A program made the position numbers and the translations under genes. The notes under the pieces are model-generated. The model saw only the letters and a program-made list of their open reading frames with translations, had not been told where the DNA came from and did not search any database. From Omphiscola glabra (taxonomy: Eukaryota > Mollusca > Gastropoda > Lymnaeidae), in assembly GCA_964017045.1 (NCBI GenBank), contig OZ024804.1, positions 28,658,945 through 28,722,944 of the forward strand: 64,000 nt of DNA, read 5' to 3'. This document shows positions 12,401 through 25,800 of the stretch, in pieces (within the stretch, counting starts at the first letter, position 1; every line of letters starts with the position of its first letter).

Positions 12401-15400
12401 CTCCCTCACTGTCACCGCGTCCCTCACTGTCACTGTCTCCCTCAATGTCACTGTCTCCCTCAATATCTCCCTCACTGTCACTGTCTCCCTCACTGTCACT
12501 TATTCCCTCACTGTCACTGTCTCCATCACTGTCACTGTCTCCCCCACTGTCACTGTCTCCCTCACTGTCACTGTCTCCCTCAGTGTCACTGTCTCTCTCA
12601 ATGTCTCCCTCACTGTCACTGTCTCCCCCACTGTCACTGTCTCCCTCACTGTCACTGTCTCCCCCACTGTTTTGAATCACACATACATTGTGTAGAAGGA
12701 AAATGACCAACAACTCCGACACATTTATAAATGGGGTCTTTTTGAAAAGATCAAAACATAAAACATGGATGCTAAAAACTTCAGTGTAATATCATTCAAT
12801 GTCATTTTAATAGACGAGCATCTAACTCGATGCTTGAAATTATAACTCTTAAACAATTGAGATTTAAAGACAAATTGTTCTTTTCGTTCATGCAAGAGTC
12901 ATGTCATTCTCAACACTATTTTCTTTTGTTTTGTTTTTAATAAAGAAAATTTGCAATGCACTCACATAGGCAGTTATAGAAGCAAAGGGAGTATTATGAC
13001 ATTATTAAAACTCAGGCACACGGATGACAATTGATAACAGCTTTTAAATCATTTTCTTTTCGTCAAATATTTCCGCTGGTGGCTCCACAGAAAACCCATA
13101 CTTGGGTCGCAACAATGGATCCGGAGAAAAATAGAAGTTGCAAAAGAGTTGCTAAACATTTTTGGAGTTAAAAGCAGGAAACTTTAATATTAAATTCAAC
13201 AATTGGAGAGTAGCTTATGCCCATGATGGATTGCCACGGACGTAGTAGCCTTATAAGCATTTCTTTAGTATTACTTTTATGCTGCTGTCTCTTGATCTCT
13301 GTAGGTTTCTGAGAATCAGGTGTATGGTCAGTTTAATGTGGGACCGAAGCGAAAAGATACCAAATAGAAATAGTTTTTTTTTTAATTAAAGAATAAATGA
13401 ATTTTTCACACACTTGTAAAAACTGACCTTAAATTCTGGGGTAAGCTTTTGTAAGTTCATGTGTTTAAGCCAATGTTTTACAAACTTGGATCTGCCCAAT
13501 GCCACAGCTTCATTCAACAATTCGGAAGTTTTTTCGCTCTTTCAGAAAAGAAATTATCAAATCAAGGTTTTGTTAATTTCATATTAAAAATGTCCCAAAT
13601 TAATCTTGACACTTCACAAAGATCAGTGGTTTCCAAACATGTGGTAAGCATACCCCGGGGCTTACTTGGCGGACCGCTTTGGGAGAAGTTATTTGTACGC
13701 AAAAATTATATTGACTAACGTTTTTTTTTCATACGTTCATTTAAGAGAAAATATATTTCATTATTTACCAATATGTAATATCAACAATAAAATTGTAGCC
13801 ACAAACATTTTTTCAGAAAAAATTAATAATGAGAAAACCAAATTATTATATTCAAGTCCGAAGTTGATATTTGTATTCATTGTCGTCCCCCCCCCCCCCC
13901 CCCCAGGTTTTATGCAAAATATTATAAAATTTATTTTTGAAGTTCGTTTCAAATCTGTTGTGTTGTTTTAAAACGTGAAAATGAAATAATGTATCAAATA
14001 GAAGCCTGACATTGTCATTAGTTTCATGTCTTTCATTTGATTATTGAGATGATTTAGTTTTAAATACCACGTTTAAGGGATGAGTGGGTAACGGAGGGCG
14101 GGTTACTAGTAATGGAAAAGAGAACAAATATGCTTGAACCGTTTCCCTAGTGAATTTAAGAATGCTCCCCGACCACCTTTTATGTGCTTAAAGGTAGCAC
14201 TCCTCCACAATACGTCGTCCAGCACTGGCCTAAGTGGTATGCCTATAGCAGGTTTGGTTCCCCTCTTGTGTGCGGTGAACCATATATTTTTGTGAAAGGA
14301 GAATATCCGTGAGTAAAAATCATTTGCTACCGTAGTTAGAAGGAAGCAGGTGGTATTTATACAGATAAAAATCGCAATTCGTCTGTTTCACAGATCGCTA
14401 TTTTTAAGCAATATTGGCAATTGAACTTGGTAGCATTGCGAGTACGACACGATTACTATGGCCATATGTTATCAAGTTCAGACAATTCTTTTGTTTTTTT
14501 GTAATTTTTGAAAAGCAAAATATTTTGTAATTTAAATTTGTTTAAAGCACCCATTTAAGATGTGTATAATGATTACAACCTATTTACTGTTATCTGTATG
14601 GCACGAATGTGGTGAGAGAATTGATCCTGTTAAACAAAAAAAATTATGGCTTACGAGAAAAAAAGCACAAAGAGAGAGTGGTGGGTGTGGATTATTTCAC
14701 TCTGTACCAAAATCATTTTCTTAAAATATATATGACTTTTCAAATAGACACCTGCAATAATTCCAAACTCTTAACCAATTTGATGTTGTCTAGGTAAAGA
14801 AGGAGAGCTAGAAGACTTTCGGTCATCGTTTCCCTCTTATCTGAAACCACGTTCTTCTGTTTCTCTGCAAAAACCAAATGGAGAAAAATAAAGATATTTC
14901 TGAAAAAGTTTATTATGACGTTTGGTATAACAATCTCAATTAGATGACCACATGTTAATCAATATTCATTACTCACCATATTAAGAGCATGATGCTAAAT
15001 ATTAGGGGGAAAATGAATCCTTTGTACAGTTTCTTTGAAACACCTGAGTTATTTATAGAGTTCTGTTCTTTTGTGTTTTAACTTACAACATCTACCTATA
15101 AAGAAATTCGGTACAAGTGCAAAGAATGTACCTTATCTTTGTTACACTGTGTGAATGCTATTCTTGATAAATTTAGGATTAACCTATTAAAATGTAGGAT
15201 ATAGTCACAGCAAAAAAAGGATATTTACTGATAAACATGTTTAATACAGTTGTTTGTAACTATGCTTCTATCAGAAAATTTACCTTTAATTAAAAGCTTT
15301 AGAATCTTGTCCAGAAATTCGTCTTTCTTTATTTTAAACTCGGTTCCACTTCCTGTTTTATCTCCAGTTGCCAACTGAATGATAAGCTCCCTTTAGTTTG

Positions 15401-16821
15401 AAATAAATTTCGTGGTTAACATGATGAAGGCTAAATGATAGAATGTATAGTTAGTCTAAATGATATATCTTACATTAAGTCCAAATGATAGATCTTATAG
15501 TAAGGTTCTCATAATTCACACAATACCATTGATTCCCTCGCATTAACCTTAACACTGGCAGAAGACAATCCAAAATCTTTCTTTTTCAAATTCGTTAAAT
15601 TAAAAAGAATATTAAAATGTTACTGTGCATCTACAGTGAATAAGCCTGAAAGTTTAAACATATTTACTGGCATCAACGTGTCTCCAAGAGACGATGGTGT
15701 AAATTACTGGCATCCCCTTGTCGCTAAGAGATGGTGGTGTAATTCACAGGCATTCAATTTCCTCTAAGAGATGGTAGTGTAATTTACTGGCATCCCCTTG
15801 TCTCCAAGAGATGATGTTGTAATTTACGGGTATCAACTTGTCTTCAATAGTCGATGTTGTAATTTACTGTCATCCACCTGTCTCCAAACGATGAAGGTGT
15901 CATCTTAACGGAAAATCTATATCGCAACTTCAAATCCTTGTAGAGATATTTTATTTAGAATCAGTTGCGTCCGAATTTGCAGATTGTCAAAGGGTCGATA
16001 CTCTTTCGTAGTTACTGGAGTTACTGAGGCCTCAGATGTATTTGATTGAGTTACTGAGGCCCCAGATGTATTTGATTGAGTTACGGAGGCCCCAGATGTA
16101 TTTGATTGAGTTAATGAGTCCCCAGATGTATTTGATTGAGTTACTGAGGCCCAAGATGTATTTGATTGAGTTAATGAGGCCCCAGATGTATTTGATTGAG
16201 TTAATGAGGCCCCAGATGTATTTGATTGAGTTACTGAGGCCCCAGATGTATTTGATTGAGTTACTGAGGCCTCAGATGTATTTGATTGAGTTACTGAGGC
16301 CCAAGATGTATTTGATTGAGTTACTGAGGCCCCAGATGTATTTGATTGAGTTACTGAGGCCCAAGATGTATTTGAGTGAGTTGCGAGGATTTCTTTGTAA
16401 ATCTTCTATTTAATGTATTTAAAACATATTTTTTGTGTAGCTTTGCAAAGTATAAAATCAAACATACCCTGACTTGTCGACTTCTTGTCCCTGACTGCTC
16501 TCCTTCTTGGAAACATAAGATAAAGTTTTTAGTTCCTGGCCAAGCCGTGTTGGTGGCTGAGCTAATTACAATAAATATTTACTTGGCATAAAGTACGGAG
16601 ATAAGGTGGCTTCTAATTTATTCTTACAATATTTTTTATGTATTTATAGTTTTAAAGCAGATATCGCCCAACCATTTATAAATGGTCTAATTTTAAGCAT
16701 TTCATGCGTAGCCAGCCAGGAAGAAAACTGCCCTGAGTTGGAAGAGCGGGGTCTAAATTTTGTTGCACGTCCAAAATGAGGTTCAAAATCATTATCATTT
16801 ATTTTGCAATGAACTTCGTAA

Positions 16822-16871
<50 letters not shown>

Positions 16872-19800
16872 AATAATTTAAAAAAAACACACACACAAGT
16901 CTTTCTCCTATTTTCGCTTTGATTTAACTTATAATTCAGAAATCGTGTGTTTAAGGGGGGAGGTACACCGAGAAAAATGGAAAAAGGCTAATTTTCGATT
17001 TAGCAATAATCATTGATAACAAATTAAAGTGTATTCAATTCTGCACAATTATGTGTAATTATTTTTAATTTATGTTAAATAGTTCTTGAGCTATGAATTT
17101 TTTATTAGAAGGGGTAGTATCAGAAACTACCCCAAAAAAATAAAAATCATTATACTTTTTCTGAATTAATTATTTTAAAACAATGATGACCTCCCCAATA
17201 ATTGTTTAATACAATGATCAGTCCTTTTAAATATGGCAGCTTCCATAGAAATAAACAAAAAAATTTTGTGAACATTATAATTGTCTTAATATTTGTTTAT
17301 AATTTGTTTATACAATGCCTAGTGATAGCAAATATTCAAAGAAACGAATGTTTCATAAAAATAGATATATTAAGCCTAATATTGGTCCCAATGTGGAGAT
17401 TTAAAATGGAAATAAAATAAAACAATCTGAATTGATTCAATCGTTCAAGTTCAAGATGAATTACCCTTGGCTTGACTAAAATTAAAATACCCAAGTGTAG
17501 TGTTCTTGAAACACCATATGCCACGCCCACCCAGAACAGGGCAGAAATTAAATTGAAAGACATCTATGGAGTAAATGATTCTCATTGAGATTAAAGTGAA
17601 GATTAATTTTAAATGTTTATTATAATAAAAGTGAATCAGTATCAGTAGTCAGCAATGAATTTAATTAGGCCAATTTTGTATACCTTTCACATCCAAGTAT
17701 ATTTAGTAAATATCTAGATAGTTATAATCAAAATACGAACGAATCGATGAATAGTACTATATTGAAAATGTGCCCTAAGAACAAATATAATGGTTTAAGA
17801 GCTGTCAACATTGATGTTGCATTAGCAAGCCTTCTTTTAAATGATGGATCCAAAAAATAGGAGGCTCCTCGAAGATTTTTACAGCTTTCCCTTGGTCTGT
17901 TTACTTTCAATTATTTTATTACGATGGGCGCTATGCGGATCAAAAGCACAAAAACAAAAAAACTAAGTCCTTAGAAGCTAAAAGAACCAGAAGTAGGCTT
18001 AAATTAGGGTTAGAAGAGTCAAAAGTTGAAGCTAAATGATATCCTTATCTTTCAGGGGGTCATTAAAATTAAAGAATTCATTTACTCTATGAACAAAATT
18101 AATGCGTGTTCATTCACAAAATTTCGACATTTAGTTCACATAAAAAATGATAACTTTTTAAAATGTCAACCAATTTGTTTGAAATTTTGCATGGTGCTAT
18201 ATAATATAATTGTCTATGGCAGCAACTAAGCATATTACAATATATTAATAATTACACATTTTACAATTTATCAAAATTTGATTTTAAAATTTCAAAATTA
18301 GGCTACTTTGGGATCCTGTGATATCAAAAGTATTCAATTTCTCACATTTTTCTTAGTTCATGCCATAGCTAATCCATATTTCTATATGGTTAAAAAAGTA
18401 TAATAAATTTGAGCTTAAAACATTCTATCTAATTTTTTTAGTCTGACATGCCAATTTTCAACATCCCATTTTTCTTTTTTTTTCCCAATATAAGCAAACT
18501 ATTATGTATTACTTTTTAATGGTTATTTTTTGTGTTATTATGGTAGAATGGCTATTCCTCTAGCTTCAGTGCAAATTTGACACTTGTAACTTCAATAGTT
18601 TTTTTTTGGTGAATTTTTTAGTAGTCGACCTATGTTCTGGGTGTACCTCCCCCCTTAAGGTGGTATGACATTTGTAACGTCACATAAAGAGGTTGGGGCA
18701 GTTTGCAAGAGTCAGGGGGGTCACACTTGCTTTGAGATTTGTTTTGAGACAAAAATTGTAAAAAGCGGAGATTTGCAGGGTGGGGGTAGGTCTACTGGGC
18801 GGGGTTTCACGTTCTATAAAGCTTCTCTTCGCGTGGGATGTTATGTACTTGTATCTTTTTGGCATCATTACATCGGACTTTAAATGCAGATGTGATAGAT
18901 ACGGATGCTCAAGTCATTGTTTCAGCTGGGGACAGCTATATTAGATCCTAAAATCACGAATTCTGATCTCGTGTTTGAGAGAAAAGACCAACATGATGCG
19001 TATAATTAAAAAGCTGTAGAAAATGTGCAGCTTGTTCCAATAAAGTGCGGGATGAGCTTATAGAATCAAACCATTAAAAACCAGTATCGGCTTTATAAAA
19101 AGAAGTGGTAGGCTTGGGTTCCGCCCTTGAACAGCAGTTTGAATCCCCGAACACCCAGCATAATTTTTGTTTAATTTCTATTCAGAAATTGTATATGTCG
19201 TAGACACTCTAGTTTACATGTTTTAAACATAAAAAAGCAAACTTTTTAAGGTATATTAATACCTCAATACAGGCAACAAAGTCCAAGTAATTATATCTTC
19301 ACATCTTTTCACTTACTATGTATATACAAGGGCTGAACTGGGTGTTACAAAATAGAGTTAACTTCTCATTGTCTATAATATTTGTCACCCTTTAAGCAAT
19401 AGTCCTACAGACAGTCATACATTCTACCTGCCAAACTGTCAACAATAGGCCTACAGACAGTCATACATTCTACCTGCCAAACTGTCAACAATAGACCTAC
19501 AGACAGTCATACATTCTACCTGCCAAACTGTCAACAATAGGCCTACAGACAGTCATACATTCTACCTGCCAAACTGTCAACAATAGGCCTACAGACAGTC
19601 ATACATTCTACCTGCCAAACTGTCAACAATAGACCTACAGACAGTCATACATTCTACCTGCCAAACTGTCAACAATAGGCCTACAGACAGTCATACATTC
19701 TACCTGCCAAACTGTCAACAATAGGCCTACAGACAGTCATACATTCTACCTGCCAAACTGTCAACAATAGGCCTACACACAGTTAAAATTCTACCAGCCA

Positions 19801-22800
19801 GCCTTTAAACAATAGTCCTACAGACTATCCTACACCACACCCGTGGCTATTTATTGATTAATAAAATAGTCACCTCTCCATAAAGAAAAAAATCAACATA
19901 TTTACCTGAGTTCAACCATCATGCATGACTCTCGCTGCTTGACATACTTTTTTCAATCAGTACTATTAACATAAAATATGTGGCGTTGGGGGAAGGGCGA
20001 AAGCAGGACGAACCAGAAGCAATATATATATAAGAGATGTATCAAACAAAGTTTACCGTGTTTAACTCAAGGGTGTCCTTCTCCTGCACGGCATTGATTG
20101 TTTTAGCATTTTTTTTACCATTTTCGCCTTCTTTCAATGTTACAGCACATTCAATACACATATCTGGTAGTGTGGTGTGAAGATTTGTTTATTATTTTAC
20201 TATGTCCGACAAACTATATATAAAACATAATTACTTTTTCCGTTAAATTTAACAGCCGTGTGATGACAAGATAATACTATTTTGTCCTTCTATTTATCAA
20301 GACAATTAATTTGCATTAAAGTTTCACTGTAATGGATAAATGCTATTACATAAATTTGAAATTAAAATTATGCAAAACAATCCTTTCTGACATAAATTCT
20401 TTCTTTTAACATGTTATAAATCTGATTTTTCTGAAGTTTATAAGCTATAAAAGTGACAGAAAAAAGCAGTGGTTACTTTCATCATCCTCTTTCTTGACTG
20501 GCACTTTCAAAAATAGAATGTACTGTCCTATTGCTTTGGATTCTCCGTCAGGAATTAGGTCGTCCCTAACTTTGTATTGCAAAACGGAAGTCTGTGAATG
20601 TCATCAAGAAGCGTTTTGTAGAGCCTGTAGCGTAGCAAGTTGTGAAGTAAGGGGGTACCGGGCACTTCCCATGAAACCATTTTTTTTTTTAAACGGTAGA
20701 CTTTTCAATATTTTTTTTTCACACAGGAAAAAATTTTCATTTTGCCCGAACAAGTCAGCCCAAGGTCATGATTATTTTCAATGTGTATAGCTTATATAAT
20801 GAAAACCTCGTGCTTGGACGTCTGGATTCTGGCATTTCCCATTACCCAAAATGCGTTTCTTCACTCTACACAATCGCAGGAAAAAATCGATCAAAAAACA
20901 TTTCACAAATACTTCACAGTTACCGACATCTCACTACGTATGACACATTACATCCAAATACTACAATTAAGATTGTTTTAAATACGTGTAAATACATTTT
21001 AAAATATTGATATACATTATTTAAAGGTTTTTATAACATTACCTCCTGGTCTCTTTCTCCTGCAGCGTCTCGCTTGGCGTGTAACTCCTTCGGCTCAACT
21101 TCAAGTAAATCTATTGGCTCCCCCTCGACAGCGAAAAGTTGCTTCTGTAACTTAAAGAGCAACCCTTTTCCTTTAGACCTCTCTGTTGCACTTCCTTTTT
21201 TTTCAAAGCAAAAGATATGTAAAACACTTCAAAATGCATTTAACTTTGAGAGCAAAGTAAAGAGGCAGAAAGAGGTTGATAATTTAGAGCAAAGAACAGA
21301 GATTTAAGGGAGAGGTATAATTTTGAGAGCAAAGTACAGAGACCTCAGAGAGAGATCCACTTAATGATAATTAGTGGGGGTTTTTTTCAATCAAAGCTTG
21401 TCTATAACAATATTGTGGGCTTCGAAAATGACTAAAATTCGATTTTAATGTATGTGTATTTAAAATCATTTTCTCTCTTCCTCTCACTCTCTTTATCTCT
21501 CTCTATTTGTCCTACCAGTGATTCATCGTGCAATATTTGTTAACATTGTTAACTGGGTTCGTTCATGCTAAAAGTAGAAGATGGCCAGTAACATTTGTAT
21601 TTATAGCGTTATTCTGAAATAGGCATTCTATAAGTCTTCTAAGAAGTCGTTTCGATACGTTTTTATTCCAATATTTCTTTTAAATAGATGATACACGATT
21701 GCAAATGATTATTGCATTACTTTTTTATTTATTGTTTCATGTTACCCTTTAAGCTTATGGAATCAACATCAGTGTGTGTGTGGGGGGGGGGTGTTTAATC
21801 ATAAAAAGTCTCAAGTAAATCCTAGTCATAAAAAGTCTCAAGTAAATTCTAATCATCAAAAGTCTCAAATAAATCCTAGTCATAAAAAACTCAAATAAAT
21901 CCTAATCATAAAAAGCCTCAAGTAAATTCTAATCATCAAAAGTCTCAAATAAATCCTAGTCATAAAAAACTCAAATAAATCCTAATCATCAAAAGTCTCA
22001 AGTAAATTCTAATCATCAAAAACAACGATTATGCTCACCTGCTGTTATCTGTGAATTTGTTAGCAAATCAGACCAAGTTTGTTCCCTTGTTTCCTCCATC
22101 AAAGACAGAATGAACTGAATGAATAGACAGCAAAACAATTATGTTGTAGACGAATTATAAGCAATATATATAAATATTACTAGCACTTAGCCGGGTGAAG
22201 TCTTTTTACACCGGGTCCGGGTATTTTGAGAAAATACCTGATGGATCAAAGTGTTTAAAAAAGAGTTATAATATATGCCGGCCTTTAAACAATTGTCCTA
22301 CAGTCAGTCCTACGACTTACCTGCCAGCGTTTAAACAATAGTCCTACATACAGTCATACATTCTACCTGCCTGCCTTCAAACAAATAGTCCTACAGTCAG
22401 TCCTACGAACCTGCCGTCCTTCACACATTCCTACACAATACCTGCCGGCCTTTAAGCAATAGTCCTTCAGACAGTCCAACACCCGTGGCTAGTTTAATAT
22501 AATAGTCGCCTCCAGCCCCCACCTCCAGGAAAAAATTAGTTTTATATATACGGCCTCTACATATCAGAGACTCTTATTACATGAGGGGACTGCTTTTCTG
22601 GATATAGACGAGCTTCAGTGGTGACTCCCACTTTGTGCATTTTGTTGCAACTATGTTACCTCCACATTTTAGCGTAGACTTGATGTTTAGGAAATAAGTA
22701 TATATGGATAGCAAACCATGCTATCACCTGGAGAGGGCTGATACTTTTTTTAAATAGTACACATACAAGAAGTGTGTAACCAGAGTAGGGTACCACCAGA

Positions 22801-25800
22801 GCCCGTTGCCATAAGAGAAGGGTGTTACCATGAGCAGCATGACTCGGAAGAGGTCTATGGAGAAGTCTTGCTGGGATGACACACTGAGTTTACCGTATTG
22901 GATGGAATCAATTCAAGTGATGCCACTGAGCATCTGTTAAAATAGCCGACTAGTAAAAAATTATGTATACAAGAGGAAACGTGACAGCTAGCTGCCCAGC
23001 CACTGGTAGCTGCAAGCTAGATACAATTATTATATATCTTACTTTAAGATATGAACCTACCTTAGGTTTGTATTTACAGCCTCCACACATCAGAGATTCC
23101 CATTCTATGAGGTGACTGCTTTTCTGGATATAAACGAGCTTCAGTGATGACTCCCACTTTGTGCATTTTGGTGTAACTATGTTACCTCCACATTTTAGTG
23201 GACACTTGATGTTTAGGAAATAAGTGGATATGTGTGGTGAAGAAACCAATCAATTGGCGAAGGCTTATACTTCTTCACTAAAATGTATGAATATTTTATT
23301 TAAAAAATAATACAAAGAAAAAAAGTTGAGCAGATTTGACCAGGGTCAGACAAGCCAGTGAGACATGTCCCTAAAAAGTGGACCCTAATTAAATGGGACA
23401 CATCCAAAATGTTCGAATATAAGTTTCAAACTGTTGATGACCGGACTTTTTTTTATACGATATCTACTCATTGGTACATGAAATCATCTGTACACTTTAA
23501 ACTCATTAGTAAATTAAATCATCTGTACACTATAAACTCATTAGTACATCAAATAATATGTTCACTATAAACTCCTCTTATTGCATTAAACTGAATTCAA
23601 ACTCGGAGAAAGATCACGCACGTCGCAGCTACATTGACACAATGAAAGTTCCGGTTAATCCGTCACGCAGAACGCTTTAGGAACATAGGAGACACACACA
23701 AACACTGCTGGCCAACCACTGCATCCTGTCTCACAGTCATCTTGACCATGTCTTGCCATTGGATCAAAATAGGAAAGGACGAGAGAATAAAACTGGCAAA
23801 TTCCGTAAATCTCACTCACTTTCAACAAAATACAACACAAATCAAGGCTACGAATAATTAAAATACAGCCTTAGTCGTCGTCGCGAAGGACGAACAATAA
23901 CAATACATTATCAATTCCTAAATTTAAATGTACATTTCCAGCTAGTCAAGTCATCGGTACTAAAGTCACTTGTACATGATGAGACGTAAAGTCATGGGTA
24001 CCTTATAAGTTATTGAAATCATCTATACACTTCAAGTTAGTCAGTTCCTATACGCGTCAATTTAGTCAGGTCATACTTTACAAGATGAAAGGTACAAAGA
24101 AAAGTTTTAAAATCCTAAGTCTGAGGTGACTTGAAATCGTATTTGTCACTCTCCAGCACGTGAATAGATTGGTATATAGATGTATATCTTATAGATTTAC
24201 AAATATATAAATGTATAGATTTATAAATATATAGATGTATATATTTATAGATTTATAGGAGCTAGATCGATAGGTGCATATATGTTTAGAATATATATGT
24301 ATAAAATATAGATTTATAGCTGTATAGATTTATAGAGGTATCGATGTAAAAAGGAGGAGATGGAGAAAAGCTCTAACAAATAAAAGAGAACATGAAATTC
24401 ATGTTATGTGGTGTCAAAGTGGCATAGGTTGTATCAATTTGCTCTATAAGTTCTTCCTGGCGGTCGTGTTTGTACAGGAAACAATAGCCGTAAGTCAAAT
24501 CACTGGAGCCTTTGTGGTCGTTTCTTTTGAGGTGCTTCATGTAAGACATTGTTTATCTTGTACAATTTTTCGAAGGTTCAGTACATCTGTCCGAAAGACG
24601 CAGACAATTTTCGGACAGATACGCCATATTGCTTAGATAAAATTTCGGATTGCGCAAAGGAGACCGCCACTAAAATGAAAAATATTCCTAGGGAAGGGAT
24701 TTTATTGAACTGGATGTAAAATGACATATTTTACAACGGCTACATCCACATAGCTTGGCTCCAAAGTGGGAAGGGTGGCACAGATGTGGTTACGATTCTT
24801 ATCTCTTTTCAACACAATGAGAGGCAGGGTTGAGAATATATTGTGTGTGTCAAGGTCGATGAGAAAATGTTGTGTGAGTCATGGTCGATGAGAAAATGTT
24901 GTGTGTGTCATGGTCGATGAGAAAATGTGGTGTGTGTCATGGGCGATGAGAAAATGTTGTGTGTGTCATGGTCGATGAGAAAATGTTGTGTGAGTCATGG
25001 TCGATGAGAAAATGTTGTGTGTGTCATGGTCGATGAGAAAATGTGGTGTGAGTCATGGTCGATGAGAAAATGTTGCGTGTGTCATGGTCGATGAGAAAAT
25101 GTGGTGTGTGTCATGGTCAATGAGAAAATGTTGTGTGTGTCATGGTCGATGAGAAAATGTTGTGTGTGTCATGGTCGATGAGAAAATGTGGTGTGTGTCA
25201 TGGTCGATGAGAAAATGTTGTGTGAGTCATGGTCGATGAGAAAATGTTGTGTGTGTCATGGTCGATGAAAAAATGTTGTGTGTGTCATGGTCGATGAGAA
25301 AATGTTGTGTGAGTCATGGTCGATGAGAAAATGTTGTGTGTGTCATGGTCGATAAGAAAATGTTGTGTGAGTCATGGTCGATGAGAAAATGACATTTTTT
25401 GTTAAGAAAACCCGTTTTGGTAAGAGATGGTGGGGATAATAAGTAAGAATAATAATTGGTCCTTTTGACAGTGTCACCCGCACGAGACCTGAAGGCATCG
25501 GCACGAGTGACGATTTTAACCAATTGAAGGGCTGATGAAGGTACTGTCTCCGGGTAGGCGCTATACCGCAAACAGTCGATCAACTCAACTGCCCTGTCCC
25601 AAAAGTCGCCTTCAGATTGACAAAGTCGACGAAGACAAAGTAAATGCTGCGCCCATTAACTATTGCATGGGAACTTAAGTGACGTCACCTTAAAGTGTAG
25701 GTGAAACTCTGCAAATTCTCCATGAAGTCAAGTCATTTGAGTTTAGGACTCCAGGGGGGGTGATTGATTTTGTTAAATGCCACTACCTAAAACAAAACAA

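Noticed and set aside
11857..12722. Frames of up to 272 codons (Ser-Leu-Ser-Pro or Asp-Ser-Glu-Gly repeats)
   Set aside because: Product of a 6/18-bp repeat, open on both strands at once; the plus frame only looks like a mucin or silk-like protein.
16036..16413. Plus-strand frame with [10 protein letters not shown] repeats
   Set aside because: 30-bp minisatellite; no coding flank or splice sites, and antisense to gene B.
19385..19830. Regular 46-bp array that could resemble a CRISPR array
   Set aside because: Units are identical throughout, with no unique spacers, and the genome is eukaryotic.
25314..25488. Extension of the 25.5 kb frame down to 25314
   Set aside because: Runs into the 29-bp minisatellite; only the part upstream of a possible donor looks coding.
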